From: Pseudomonas sp. Irchel s3h17
Lineage (GTDB): Bacteria > Pseudomonadota > Gammaproteobacteria > Pseudomonadales > Pseudomonadaceae
Length of the DNA stretch: 64,000 bases
Reading direction: 5' to 3'
NCBI RefSeq assembly: GCF_900187505.1
Contig: NZ_FYDL01000015.1
Span: 1-64,000 of the forward strand
Positions within the stretch are counted from its first letter, which is position 1, and each line of letters starts with the position of its first letter. Below, piece by piece: positions 15,698 to 23,846 of this stretch. The notes under the pieces were generated by a model. The model was not told where the DNA came from. It saw only the letters and a program-made list of their open reading frames with translations, and did no database searches. Made by a program: the position numbers and the translations under genes.

Positions 15698-17163
15698 CTC
15701 GGCCGGCGTTTTCCCGACTGCCGGTGCCGGTACCTCTGCCGTTGCTGTTGCAGGCGTTGGCGCAGATCAGGGACAGCGACTGGCATCGCCATTTCAACCA
15801 CGACTATTACCGTGGCGAGTGGAGCGGCGTAGCGCTGGTTTCTGCGGTTGATGCGCTGACCGAGCTGTCCCCCGGTCGCGGCGAGCCACGGCTGCGGGCG
15901 CCGTGGTTGCGCGATGATCGCTGGCGACAGGCGTTGCTGGGCTTGCCGCTGGAGATCGTCTCGGCCAGGTTGTTGAGACTGGGGCCGGGCAGTCGCATTC
16001 ACGAGCACCGCGACTACGATCTTGAGGGGCCAGAAGCTGATTTGCGCCTGCACATTCCGTTGCTCAGCCCTCCCAACGTCGACTTTCTGCTCGACGGTTT
16101 ACGAATTCCGATGACTGCCGGTGAGTGCTGGTTTCTCGACCTGTCGCGGCCCCACAGCGTCGACAATCGCGACAGTCGGGAGCGGGTGCATCTGGTGATC
16201 GACTGTCGGCCCAGTGCCTGGCTGGAACACGCGATCATCGAGGGGGCGGCAACCACGCCGGAGCCTGGCGTCGGCCACGCGGCGCAAGCGCTGGCACAGT
16301 TTCGACGGTTGTTGGAGAGCGATCCGCAGCTTTGCCAGACCTTGCAACGCGTGACCGACCGCGAAGCCTTTATCGCCACCACCCTGACCCTGGCCGCCGA
16401 GCGTCGCCTGACGTTTTCCCGTGAAGAGCTGCAGGCCGCGATGCGTCATTTGATTTTTCACGCCTCACGCTGCGGATCGACACTGATCAGCCAGATGCTT
16501 GCGCACCTGGACAATCACCTCGTCATTTCTGAACCACCGCCACTGGATACCCTGCTGCGCAGCACATTGCCGGCATCAGAGCGCAGCGCGGCCATTCGCG
16601 GATTGCTTTCGGCCTACGGCCAGCCACGTCGAGGGGTGGAGCAACGATTGGTGATCAAACTGGATGCCTGGAACATCGCAGAACTGGCGTTGGTTCGCGA
16701 ATGTTTTCCCGACACGCCCTGGATGTTTGTGTACCGCGAGCCGCTGGAAATCGCCGTCTCCCACCTGCGTCGCCCGGGCATGCACATGGTGCCGGGGCTG
16801 ATCGGTGCCAGTGCATTGGACGATGGCGTGCCGTTCGCCGGGCGAGAAGACTTCATCGCTCGGCGCCTGGGTCGGCTATTGCAATGGGCGGTTGAGCACT
16901 GCCGCGAGTTTGCCGGGTTGGCCGTGAATTACAGTGAGTTACCGGAGGCTATGGACGGACGTTTGGCTGAGTTCTTTGCGCTGAACGCCGCGCAGCGGGT
17001 CCAGGTGTTCAGCAACGTGAACCGGCACGCAAAACAACCGACCGAGAGGTTCGTGGCCGACGTCGCAGGCAAGCAGCGAGAAGCCTCGCAGCTGCTCAGA
17101 GAGTGCGTGGAATGTTGGGCGCGAGCGCCTTACGAGGCGTTGGAACAATGGCGCGGTCGATGA
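15694..17163 (+). CDS. Aspartyl/asparaginyl hydroxylase-like and sulfotransferase fusion protein
   Basis: Two-domain protein of 489 residues. The N-terminal half resembles Fe(II)/2-oxoglutarate Asp/Asn beta-hydroxylases: HEHRDYD at 103-109 supplies the HxD metal pair, H154 (RPHSVDN) the distal His, and the segment ending RVHLVID the 2-oxoglutarate side. The C-terminal half is sulfotransferase-like, with a PAPS loop FHASRCGSTLISQML at 255-269 and a VYREPLE segment for the 3'-phosphate site. It overlaps the truncated APS kinase by 4 bp, which fits a cassette that once made and used PAPS. Substrate unknown; a peptide or protein is possible given the hydroxylase half and the adjacent secretion adaptor. 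Confidence 0.75.
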   Translation: MTRPAFSRLPVPVPLPLLLQALAQIRDSDWHRHFNHDYYRGEWSGVALVSAVDALTELSPGRGEPRLRAPWLRDDRWRQALLGLPLEIVSARLLRLGPGSRIHEHRDYDLEGPEADLRLHIPLLSPPNVDFLLDGLRIPMTAGECWFLDLSRPHSVDNRDSRERVHLVIDCRPSAWLEHAIIEGAATTPEPGVGHAAQALAQFRRLLESDPQLCQTLQRVTDREAFIATTLTLAAERRLTFSREELQAAMRHLIFHASRCGSTLISQMLAHLDNHLVISEPPPLDTLLRSTLPASERSAAIRGLLSAYGQPRRGVEQRLVIKLDAWNIAELALVRECFPDTPWMFVYREPLEIAVSHLRRPGMHMVPGLIGASALDDGVPFAGREDFIARRLGRLLQWAVEHCREFAGLAVNYSELPEAMDGRLAEFFALNAAQRVQVFSNVNRHAKQPTERFVADVAGKQREASQLLRECVECWARAPYEALEQWRGR

Positions 17164-17173
17164 GTGAAGCCCC

Positions 17174-17938
17174 TCAACTCTTCGGCGACAAATCAGCCAT
17201 GCCCTTGAGCAATTCGATAGGGAGCGGAAAGACAATGGTCGAGCTCTTGTCCCCGGCAATCGAACTCAGGGTCTGCATGTAGCGCAATTGCATGGCGCCC
17301 GGCTGGCGACCGAGCATTTCGGCAGCCTGCATGAGTTTTTCCGAGGCCTGCAATTCGCCTTCGGCGTGGATCACCTTGGCCCGCCGTTCCCGTTCGGCTT
17401 CGGCCTGGCGGGCGATGGCGCGGATCATTGATTCATTGAGGTCGACATGCTTGATCTCGACGTTCGCCACCTTGATGCCCCAGGCGTCGGTTTGTGCATC
17501 CAGTACCTGCTGAATGTCGATGTTCAGCCGTTCGCGCTCGGCCAGCAGTTCGTCCAGCTCATGCTTACCCAGCACGGCGCGCAGTGTGGTTTGCGCCAAT
17601 TGGCTGGTGGCCATGAGAAAACTCTCGACCTGGATGATCGCCTTTTGCGGGTCGAGCACGCGGAAGTACAGCACCGCGTTGACCTTCACCGAGACGTTGT
17701 CGCGGGTGATCACGTCTTGCGGTGGCACGTCCAGCACCACGGTGCGCAGATCGACCCGCACCATTTGCTGCACCACCGGAATCAACAGGATCAGCCCCGG
17801 GCCCTTGACCTGCCAGAAGCGCCCGAGCTGGAACACCACCGCACGTTCGTATTCGCGCAGGATGCGAAAGGTCGATGATGCCAGTGCAATCACCAACAGC
17901 AACAGCGCGGCAAAACCCAACTGCAGACCCATGATCAT
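17174..17938 (-). CDS. Slipin (stomatin/SPFH-domain) membrane protein
   Basis: Prokaryotic stomatin of 254 residues. One N-terminal membrane segment (FAALLLLVIALASS), then the SPFH domain with REYERAVVFQLGRF, PGLILLIP, VDLRTVVLDVPPQ and the NVEIKHVDL segment, and a C-terminal coiled coil rich in Arg, Glu and Ala (RQAEAERERRAKVIHAEGE). Slipins form oligomeric membrane microdomains and pair with NfeD proteins. Its ATG overlaps the TGA of the upstream nfeD gene by 4 bp. Confidence 0.92.
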   Translation of the reverse strand: MIMGLQLGFAALLLLVIALASSTFRILREYERAVVFQLGRFWQVKGPGLILLIPVVQQMVRVDLRTVVLDVPPQDVITRDNVSVKVNAVLYFRVLDPQKAIIQVESFLMATSQLAQTTLRAVLGKHELDELLAERERLNIDIQQVLDAQTDAWGIKVANVEIKHVDLNESMIRAIARQAEAERERRAKVIHAEGELQASEKLMQAAEMLGRQPGAMQLRYMQTLSSIAGDKSSTIVFPLPIELLKGMADLSPKS

Positions 17939-18483
17939 TCTCCCTGCGGCGCCGCGTCAGCCGCGGCCACTTCCAGCATCAGACCTCTGCGCGCCACCAC
18001 CCGCACCGGTTGGCCGGATTGCAGCGGTGTCGTGCTGAGCACCTGCCACTGTTCGCCCTGCAAGTGCACCCAGCCGCGACAGGCGTTGTCGGCCTGGATC
18101 GAGGTGATGGGGGTCACACTGCCCAGCAACCCGGCATCACCGCTGACGGCGTGTTTCGGTCGGGTTCTCAACGCGTGGATCAGTAGTGCGATCAACAGCA
18201 CGGTGCTGACCAGCGCCAGGCCGATCAGCAGTGGGGCGGGCGGACTGAAGCCCGGGCGGTCGGCGTTCATCAGGATCACTGAGCCGACCACGAACGTGAG
18301 GATGCCCCCCAGTCCGATCACGCCATAGCTGGGCAGCATCGCCTCGGCCAGCAAAAAGGCGATCCCCAGCATGATCAGCCATGCCCCGATGGCATTGGGA
18401 TTGAAAATAATCACCGCGTCGGCCGCCGACACCGGCCCGCTCAAACCCAGCAGCAGCGCGAAGACACACCAGCGACTGTTCAC
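17935..18483 (-). CDS. NfeD-family membrane protein (short form)
   Basis: Partner of slipin, 182 residues. It has a signal-like N-terminus, three further membrane segments (IGAWLIMLGIAFLLAEAML, IGLGGILTFVVGSVIL, LLIGLALVSTVLLIALLI) and a C-terminal OB-fold-like NfeD domain (GSVTPITSI...GWVHLQGEQWQV...QPVRVVARRGLMLEV). The N-terminal ClpP-like protease domain of long NfeD proteins is missing, so this is the short type. It is the first gene of the pair. Confidence 0.88.
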   Translation of the reverse strand: MNSRWCVFALLLGLSGPVSAADAVIIFNPNAIGAWLIMLGIAFLLAEAMLPSYGVIGLGGILTFVVGSVILMNADRPGFSPPAPLLIGLALVSTVLLIALLIHALRTRPKHAVSGDAGLLGSVTPITSIQADNACRGWVHLQGEQWQVLSTTPLQSGQPVRVVARRGLMLEVAAADAAPQGE

Positions 18484-18697
18484 TTGACCCTCCGGGAGAG
18501 CCGTCCGTCAACGAGCCTTTCTGTAGCCCTGCTTATAGTCTAGTTGAGGCTGGATCGACTGATTTTTGATCACGTTCTGGCGGCATCCAGTGGGCAGATT
18601 TATTCCCGGGTTCTGGCATGGGGCCTAGACTTTGTAGTGAGAACAACGCGCTTTAACCATCGTCCGCCAACGCTTGCGACGGACACCGAGGTGCATC

Positions 18698-19159
18698 ATG
18701 CGTATGGCAAGAACCGTGCAGCGCAGCCTGGAAGAGGCGCACTGCGAATTTGACGTGGTCACTCACCCCCATTCGGCCAGCAGCCTGGAAACCGCCAGGG
18801 TGGCAGGCATTCCCGCGGAGCGCGTGGCCAAGTCGGTGATCCTGGATGACCACCATGGTCACTACCTGATGGCGGTGCTGCCGGCCAGCCGGCATCTGGA
18901 CCTGAGCAAAGTACGTGGCAGCGGTGAATGGCAGGTGACTCGCGAAAGCACCCTAGCCCATCTGTTCAACGACTGCGAACGCGGCGCTGTTCCGGCGTTG
19001 GGTGAATCCTATGGCCTGGACATGGTCATCGACCCATTGCTGACCCGCCAGAAAGAGATCTACGTGGAAGCCGGCAACCACAATAACCTGGTGCACATGA
19101 GCATGGACCAGTACCTGAAAATGGTGCCCCATGCCGAGGTGTGTGAACTGAGTCATTAG
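18698..19159 (+). CDS. YbaK/ProX-type aminoacyl-tRNA deacylase
   Basis: Trans-editing domain protein of 153 residues that would hydrolyse misacylated tRNA. It has the YbaK fold landmarks: THPHSASSLETARVAGIP, RVAKSVILDD (catalytic Lys), HYLMAVLPASRHLDLSKV, and GAVPALGESYG near residue 100. ATG 18698 was chosen because GAGGTG precedes it and the family begins just there; an ATG eight codons upstream gives no recognised residues. It is monocistronic. Confidence 0.85.
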   Translation: MRMARTVQRSLEEAHCEFDVVTHPHSASSLETARVAGIPAERVAKSVILDDHHGHYLMAVLPASRHLDLSKVRGSGEWQVTRESTLAHLFNDCERGAVPALGESYGLDMVIDPLLTRQKEIYVEAGNHNNLVHMSMDQYLKMVPHAEVCELSH

Positions 19160-19253
19160 CTCATTTTGCGTGTGTGTTGCGCTGCCCACTTCGCTGACGT
19201 GTCTGCGAAGAAGGCAGCGCAATATTCACAGCCACCCCAGTAATCATCCTCAC

Positions 19254-19269
19254 CTGGCAGTTCTGCTAG
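19254..19269 (+). repeat. Conserved palindrome upstream of Rhs gene 3
   Basis: CTGGCAGTTCTGCTAG, one mismatch from the perfect palindrome upstream of Rhs genes 1 and 2, with the same CACC leader. It ends 62 bp before ATG 19332, the same distance as in gene 2, and in the same orientation relative to its gene. The rest of 19160-19331 shows no convincing gene. Confidence 0.75.
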
Positions 19270-19331
19270 TACTCGCTGCTGATAAATCGGCTGATACTCA
19301 AGGCCCCAGTCCTTGAAAGCACGGAGCGCAT

Positions 19332-20531
19332 ATGTCTTTCTCACAGTCGACCTTGCTCTGCCACTATCGCTATGATCCTCTGGATCGCTTGATCAATCAC
19401 ACTCAACCGCAGACACCCTCGCTTCAACGTTTTTACCGCAAAAGCCTCTTGGCCACGGAAATACAGGGGGCAATGCAGTACTCGATTGTCCAGCACGGTA
19501 ACCAGTTACTGGCACAACAGCAGCGCGTGGCCGATGAGGTCGGCACCACCACATTGTTGGCCGCTGATCAGCAACGCTCGGTATTGCACACTCTCGAGGT
19601 GAACAATCAAAAGCGGTCCATTGCGTACTCACCCTACGGTCATCGCCACGCTGAAAGCGGGTTGCTCAGCTTGCTGGGATTCAACGGCGAACGGCCTGAC
19701 CCGGTAACCGGGCACTACTTGTTGGGGAATGGCTATCGGGCGTTTAACCCAGTCTTGATGCGATTTAATAGCCCGGACAGTTGGAGTCCGTTTGGGGATG
19801 GTGGGTTGAATGGTTATGCGTATTGCTTGGGGAATCCGGTTTTGAGGACAGATCCAACGGGGCACGCGCTCTTGCTGCCGTTACCCAGATTCAGTCAGTC
19901 GATCTCGGTAGGCAATGTAAAACACAACCTTGTGGGCTTTCATGTCGGACAAAAGCAATCTATTAAGTCTCTTGAGAGTGGACAACGCTATGCTTCACCT
20001 TTTATGCATAAAGACGGAGCGCCGCTCGGGGAAGGTCTCTATTATGCAAGTGAGTCGGCTGCAGGTGCGTTTTATAATCGGGCAGTAAAGTCCGCCTCAA
20101 GTGGAGGTGGCAATCCAACAATTTTTGGTGTTTATAAAAATTCCGAGAAGAATGTTCAAACAGTAGAATATGGATATGATAATTATCACCATGCAAAGAA
20201 GTACCAAGATGGGGTAGCGCAGCTTGAAAACACTGGTCGAATACCAAGTGGTAATTTTGACGATTTCGCTTTTGGATACTTGCAGGACGGTCGCCCGGGA
20301 GGAGCAGGTGGAGTTGCAGTGGCACGTGCACGCCCGCCATCTCCTCCTTCTCCTCCTCCCGCCGGACAGGCCAGCAGAGCTAGCCATTCTGACGGAGCGT
20401 CGATGGCTGCTTCAGGTTTACTTGCTTTGAGAATAGCGGGTCTGGCCGTCCCCGCTGTCTCCGCGCGCGCAGTAAGAGACGTACGCAATACAATACGTAC
20501 ACGAAGGGCGAATCTTTTTGATGGTGACTAA
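19332..20531 (+). CDS. Orphan Rhs-core protein 3 with ADP-ribosyltransferase-like tip
   Basis: Protein of 399 residues. Residues 1-180 are a TccC/Rhs core end (YRYDPLDRLINHTQP, GFNGERPDPVTGHYLLGNGY, RFNSPDSWSPFG, junction DPTGH near 178). The tip begins with GFHVGQKQSIKSLESG and GEGLYYASESAAGAFYNRA; the spaced His, Tyr-Tyr and Ala-rich helix resemble the His-Tyr core of ADP-ribosyltransferase toxins, but the third catalytic residue is not obvious. A Pro/Ala/Ser-rich stretch and a hydrophobic segment (GLLALRIAGLAVPAV) end the protein. The tip DNA is clearly more A+T-rich than the core. Toxin function is inferred. Confidence 0.78.
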   Translation: MSFSQSTLLCHYRYDPLDRLINHTQPQTPSLQRFYRKSLLATEIQGAMQYSIVQHGNQLLAQQQRVADEVGTTTLLAADQQRSVLHTLEVNNQKRSIAYSPYGHRHAESGLLSLLGFNGERPDPVTGHYLLGNGYRAFNPVLMRFNSPDSWSPFGDGGLNGYAYCLGNPVLRTDPTGHALLLPLPRFSQSISVGNVKHNLVGFHVGQKQSIKSLESGQRYASPFMHKDGAPLGEGLYYASESAAGAFYNRAVKSASSGGGNPTIFGVYKNSEKNVQTVEYGYDNYHHAKKYQDGVAQLENTGRIPSGNFDDFAFGYLQDGRPGGAGGVAVARARPPSPPSPPPAGQASRASHSDGASMAASGLLALRIAGLAVPAVSARAVRDVRNTIRTRRANLFDGD

Positions 20532-20536
20532 GAGGG

Positions 20537-20692
20537 ATGTGTATTAGTTTTAAAGCTGGTAGGGCGAGTGTATACGAGGTATCGTGCGATGCTGAGTCTG
20601 TGATAGTACATTGGTGTAATACTGTATCGAAAAGGTCCGGTGCTGAACTCAGCGTTGTGTGGTGCTCATGGCTTGACCCGTCTGACCATTAA
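20537..20692 (+). CDS. 51-residue ORF directly after Rhs gene 3; possible immunity gene or remnant
   Basis: ATG 20537 begins five bases after the TAA of the Rhs tip gene and runs for 51 codons to TAA at 20690, with the same A+T-rich codon usage as the tip. The product (start MCISFKAGRASVYEVSCDAE) has predicted strand-like stretches and two Trp-Cys pairs; no family is recognised. Position directly behind a tip is where Rhs immunity genes lie, but most are longer, so it may be a remnant or a chance ORF. The AGAGGG before ATG is too close for a good ribosome site. Nothing is seen in 20693-20823. Confidence 0.35.
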   Translation: MCISFKAGRASVYEVSCDAESVIVHWCNTVSKRSGAELSVVWCSWLDPSDH

Positions 20693-20823
20693 TCGGTTGC
20701 TCGGCCAGCGTGAATCACCCGAATCGGCGCGAAGCAGAGTCTTGTCATAGACTGTATTATCGTTCTTCACTGGCCTGCCAGTTGGGACGGTGATCGTTAG
20801 CGTAATCTCCAAGGAGTCCAGCC

Positions 20824-21069
20824 ATGGAATCACCGACGCATACCCTGCCTAACCTGTTCAAACAGCTCGGCCTGCCCGACGATGCGCAAAGCATCGACCA
20901 ATTCATCGCCACCCATTCCCCGTTGAAACCTGAACTGCACCTGGCGGACGCCTTCTTCTGGAGCAAGAGCCAGGCAGATTTTTTGCGCGACGAAATCCTC
21001 GATGACGCCGATTGGGCGGAGGTGGTGGATCAACTGGATGTGCTGCTCCGGAAGGGGCGAGGGGTGTAA
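20824..21069 (+). CDS. DUF2789 family protein
   Basis: 81-residue acidic soluble protein matching the DUF2789 pattern: N-terminal LPNLFKQLGLPDD, central SIDQFIATHSPL and C-terminal SQADFLRDEILDDADWAEVV. AAGGAG lies nine bases before ATG. The function of the family is not known. No membrane segment or signal peptide. It is the first gene after the accessory region. Confidence 0.85.
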   Translation: MESPTHTLPNLFKQLGLPDDAQSIDQFIATHSPLKPELHLADAFFWSKSQADFLRDEILDDADWAEVVDQLDVLLRKGRGV

Positions 21070-21168
21070 AAATCTGCGGAAAAGCGGGAATTCGTGCAAA
21101 AAACTGATGAGCGTTGCAAAAAACTGGGCTTTAATCGGATTTCTGAACTTTTTCTGTGGACTCGCCCG

Positions 21169-22644
21169 ATGCCCGTAGTTGGATACGCCTACCTGCATGA
21201 TGCCTTAAGACTCAAAGCCATTGCACCGAAGCGCGTGGCGATGGTCAAGCCCGTCACCCGCGTATCCATGATCGGGGATTGCCTGGCCGTACCACAGTCA
21301 GTGGCACCTACAGGCAACTCGACCCTTGAGCACATTTTTTTTGCGCTCAAACACGAAGGTATCAACCTCAGCATTCTGGCCCAGGCACTTGAATCCGTGC
21401 CTGCTGAAGAGCTGCTCGAGGAATTGGACAAGGCCCCGAACGGCGTATTCGTTCGAAAAGCCTGCTATCTCTGGGAAGGTTTAACCAACCAGCGACTCGA
21501 CTACGAAGCGTCAGTTAATAGCCGATTCTTACCGCTGTTTGATCCAGAGCGGTACATCACTGGCCCTACGGTTAGAAATACCCGATGGCGTATCGAGTTT
21601 AATGGCCTCGGCTCCCTTCGCTACTGTGCCACGGTGGAGCGGACGTCCGAACTCGAAGCCCTGCTCAGCCTCGACATCCTCGGCCGGGCCAAAACCTTTA
21701 TGGCGACATTGCCAGCGGAAATGATGGATCGCGCCATCAACTGGGCGTATCTCCACGAAACCCGTGATTCCTTTGCTATCGAGAAAGAAGAACCCAGCGA
21801 AGAAAAGTCCCGGCGCTTCGTTCAACTGCTGCGTCAGGCCCATGACGGTCGCGAGTTGAGCGAAGAGTATCTGGTAGAGTTGCAGAACAGCACAGTCTCC
21901 AACCCTTTCGACAAAGCCGCTCTGTTCCGCCATGAACAAAACCACCTGCATAACGGTCTGCGCGGCGCTTCTGGGGTAAGCTATATCCCCCCCGAGCCGG
22001 ACCTGTGCCGTGAGTTGATGGATGAACTGATGAGGTTTGCCAATCAGTCTTCGCGGAAGGTTGATTCACTGGTGGCCGCCGCCGTAACTGCATTTGGTTT
22101 CGTCTTTCTCCATCCCTTCATGGACGGCAATGGCCGGCTTTCACGCTTTCTGATCCACCAGACCCTGTGTCATTCCGGCGCTCTGGAAAACGGCCTGCTT
22201 CTGCCGGTTTCCGTGGCGATGAAACACGAAGAGTCAAATTATTTGGCGGCCCTCAAGGAATTTTCGCAACCCGCTCGCGATTTCTGGAATGTCACTTGGC
22301 TGGATGCCGAGCAAATGGCGTTTGAGTTCATTGGCCATCCCTCGATCTACCGCTTCTGGGACGCCACCCGCTGCGTCGAGTTCACCCTGCAAATGGCTCG
22401 CCGCGCCCTTGAAGTCGAACTGCGTGAAGAAACCGATTTCCTCGACCGCTACGACCGCATCGTCAAAGCCGTGAACCAACGTTACGACGTACGCGGCAGC
22501 GATCTGTCGAAGCTGGTGATGATGTGCCTGGACAACGAGGGCAAGGTTTCCAGACATCGGCGCAAGCAGTTCCAGTACAGCGTGCCGGAGGCGGTGTTTG
22601 AATTTATTGAGGCCGAGGCGGGGCGACTGCTGGCCGATGCATGA
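21169..22644 (+). CDS. Fic family protein (putative AMPylase), class II-like
   Basis: Protein of 491 residues that probably transfers AMP to a protein target. The complete Fic motif HPFMDGNGRLSR (codon start 22111, residue 315) carries the catalytic His, phosphate-binding Gly-Asn-Gly and Arg. A preceding SFAIEKE matches the inhibitory helix pattern (S/T)xxxE, except that Lys replaces the usual Gly/Asn after Glu. ATG 21169 was chosen since family proteins start at the VGYAYL segment; a GTG at 21094 is possible but encodes an unmatched leader. No antitoxin gene is adjacent; inhibition would be intramolecular. Confidence 0.88.
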   Translation: MPVVGYAYLHDALRLKAIAPKRVAMVKPVTRVSMIGDCLAVPQSVAPTGNSTLEHIFFALKHEGINLSILAQALESVPAEELLEELDKAPNGVFVRKACYLWEGLTNQRLDYEASVNSRFLPLFDPERYITGPTVRNTRWRIEFNGLGSLRYCATVERTSELEALLSLDILGRAKTFMATLPAEMMDRAINWAYLHETRDSFAIEKEEPSEEKSRRFVQLLRQAHDGRELSEEYLVELQNSTVSNPFDKAALFRHEQNHLHNGLRGASGVSYIPPEPDLCRELMDELMRFANQSSRKVDSLVAAAVTAFGFVFLHPFMDGNGRLSRFLIHQTLCHSGALENGLLLPVSVAMKHEESNYLAALKEFSQPARDFWNVTWLDAEQMAFEFIGHPSIYRFWDATRCVEFTLQMARRALEVELREETDFLDRYDRIVKAVNQRYDVRGSDLSKLVMMCLDNEGKVSRHRRKQFQYSVPEAVFEFIEAEAGRLLADA

Positions 22645-23325
22645 AGTGCCCCTAGACCCCGGGGAAACGTCTGGCGCCCGCCCGCTTGGTTGCGAACCCT
22701 GACCCCCTATAGTTCGCCATGTCGTCGCATATCGGCGACAGGATTTGGCGAACGATAACAGTGCTCAGGCGCCATTCTCTGCGCGATTTGTGGGAACGAC
22801 TCTTTGCTCAGTTTTCTGCTATCAGAGCGGTTTCAGCCCGCCGAGCGCCGAATTCAGCTTCGACTTCATCATTTCTCCGACCTGTTCCATTTCGCACCGA
22901 GCTACGGGCTGCGTCGATTTTTCTTTGCAGAAAGTCGCGGTACGGCGTGCAATGTTGTTCAGTTAAGAAACGCTTAAAGCGAGTAAAAGCCCCCGTGGCG
23001 AGCGAGCTTGCTCGCGCTGGGGCGTGAAGCGCCCCCAACAAAGCGACTGCGGCCTTTCAGAACGAACTCGGCGATAGTTTTTGGGGCTGCTGTGCAGCCC
23101 AGCGCGAGCAACGGGGGATGTATTGAGCCCCCCTATCTTTAACTGAACAGTATTGTGGTACTGCGTGGCGTTTGCCGGGGTGTGGCTATGCTCATCTTTT
23201 GAGTCGGGGCGCTCAGTCATCGTTGATGCCTTCTTTGCGTGGGTGAAATCCTGCAAAGACTCTCAAAGTCGCAGTATTTCTTGGCGGGGCCATGAGATCA
23301 GCGTTCCTCCAATTTGTTTCAAAAC
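22645..23325. other. Gene-free 680-bp stretch
   Basis: Apart from the REP cluster listed separately, no coding signal is seen: open frames on both strands lack GC3 bias and ribosome sites. The stretch lies between the Fic gene and the MarR promoter. Confidence 0.6.
22993..23117. repeat. REP/BIME cluster
   Basis: GCGAGC-GAGCTT-GCTCGC followed by GGGGCG...CGCCCC-type stems, then GGGCTGC-TGT-GCAGCCC and GCGCGAGCAAC. This is the composite extragenic palindrome common in P. fluorescens intergenic DNA. Confidence 0.85.
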
Positions 23326-23374
23326 TTGACTGAAATTCCCCTCCAGTGCGATATTGATAGTTAGCGAACTAACT
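23326..23374 (+). promoter_or_regulatory. marR-efflux operon promoter with palindromic operator
   Basis: -35 TTGACT at 23326-23331, 17-18 bp spacer, -10 CGATAT/GATATT at 23349-23355. At 23359-23374 the palindrome AGTTAG-CGAA-CTAACT covers the expected transcription start. A palindrome of this size over the start of a MarR-led operon is the usual autorepression layout. Confidence 0.65.
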
Positions 23375-23390
23375 GTATGCGAATGTCCCT

Positions 23391-23846
23391 GTGCCCCAGA
23401 CCCTCGACGCCCTTCAGATGAACCTCAGCAGTGCCATGGTGGTGGCCGCGCGGCATTGGCGCAAAATCTGCCAGACCACGCTGGTCAACTACGGTATTAC
23501 CGAAGCCTGCGCCGTCCCGTTGTTGATGATCGGGCGGCTGGGCGAGGGGGTGCGCCAGGTGACGGTGGCACACACGGCGGGGATGGAGAGTCCGTCGCTG
23601 GTGCGTTTGCTCGATCAGTTGTGCCACGCCGGGTATGTCCGTCGCACCGAAGATGCCCTTGATCGTCGCGCCAAATGCCTGAGCCTGACCGACACCGGCC
23701 GTGAGCTGGTACAGACGGTGGAAGCCGAGTTGGTCCGTCTGCGCCGTGAAGTGCTGCAGGGTATCGACCCGGCTGACCTTGAGGCCGCACTGCGGGTGAT
23801 TCGTGCGTTCGAGACCGCTGAGCATGTCTCGGTGACACCGTCTTGA
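23391..23846 (+). CDS. MarR-family transcriptional regulator
   Basis: Winged-helix repressor of 151 residues. It has the N-terminal dimer helix, the recognition region (VRQVTVAHTAGMESPSLVRLLDQL), the wing with RRTEDALDRRAKCLSLTDTGRELV (conserved DxR), and a C-terminal helix. GTG 23391 is the first start in frame; ATG 23418 is the alternative. It is followed with a TTGA overlap by the efflux gene it most likely represses, through the palindrome at 23359. The ligand is probably an aromatic or weak acid, by analogy with similar operons. Confidence 0.88.
   Translation: MPQTLDALQMNLSSAMVVAARHWRKICQTTLVNYGITEACAVPLLMIGRLGEGVRQVTVAHTAGMESPSLVRLLDQLCHAGYVRRTEDALDRRAKCLSLTDTGRELVQTVEAELVRLRREVLQGIDPADLEAALRVIRAFETAEHVSVTPS

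Noticed and set aside
19156..19344. 62-codon minus-strand ORF containing the Rhs upstream palindrome
   Set aside because: No ribosome site or known family, and it overlaps the end of the YbaK gene and the start of Rhs gene 3; the conserved DNA palindrome explains its interest better.
22719..23027. Plus-strand ORF between the Fic gene and marR
   Set aside because: It runs into REP DNA, has no ribosome site and poor codon bias.
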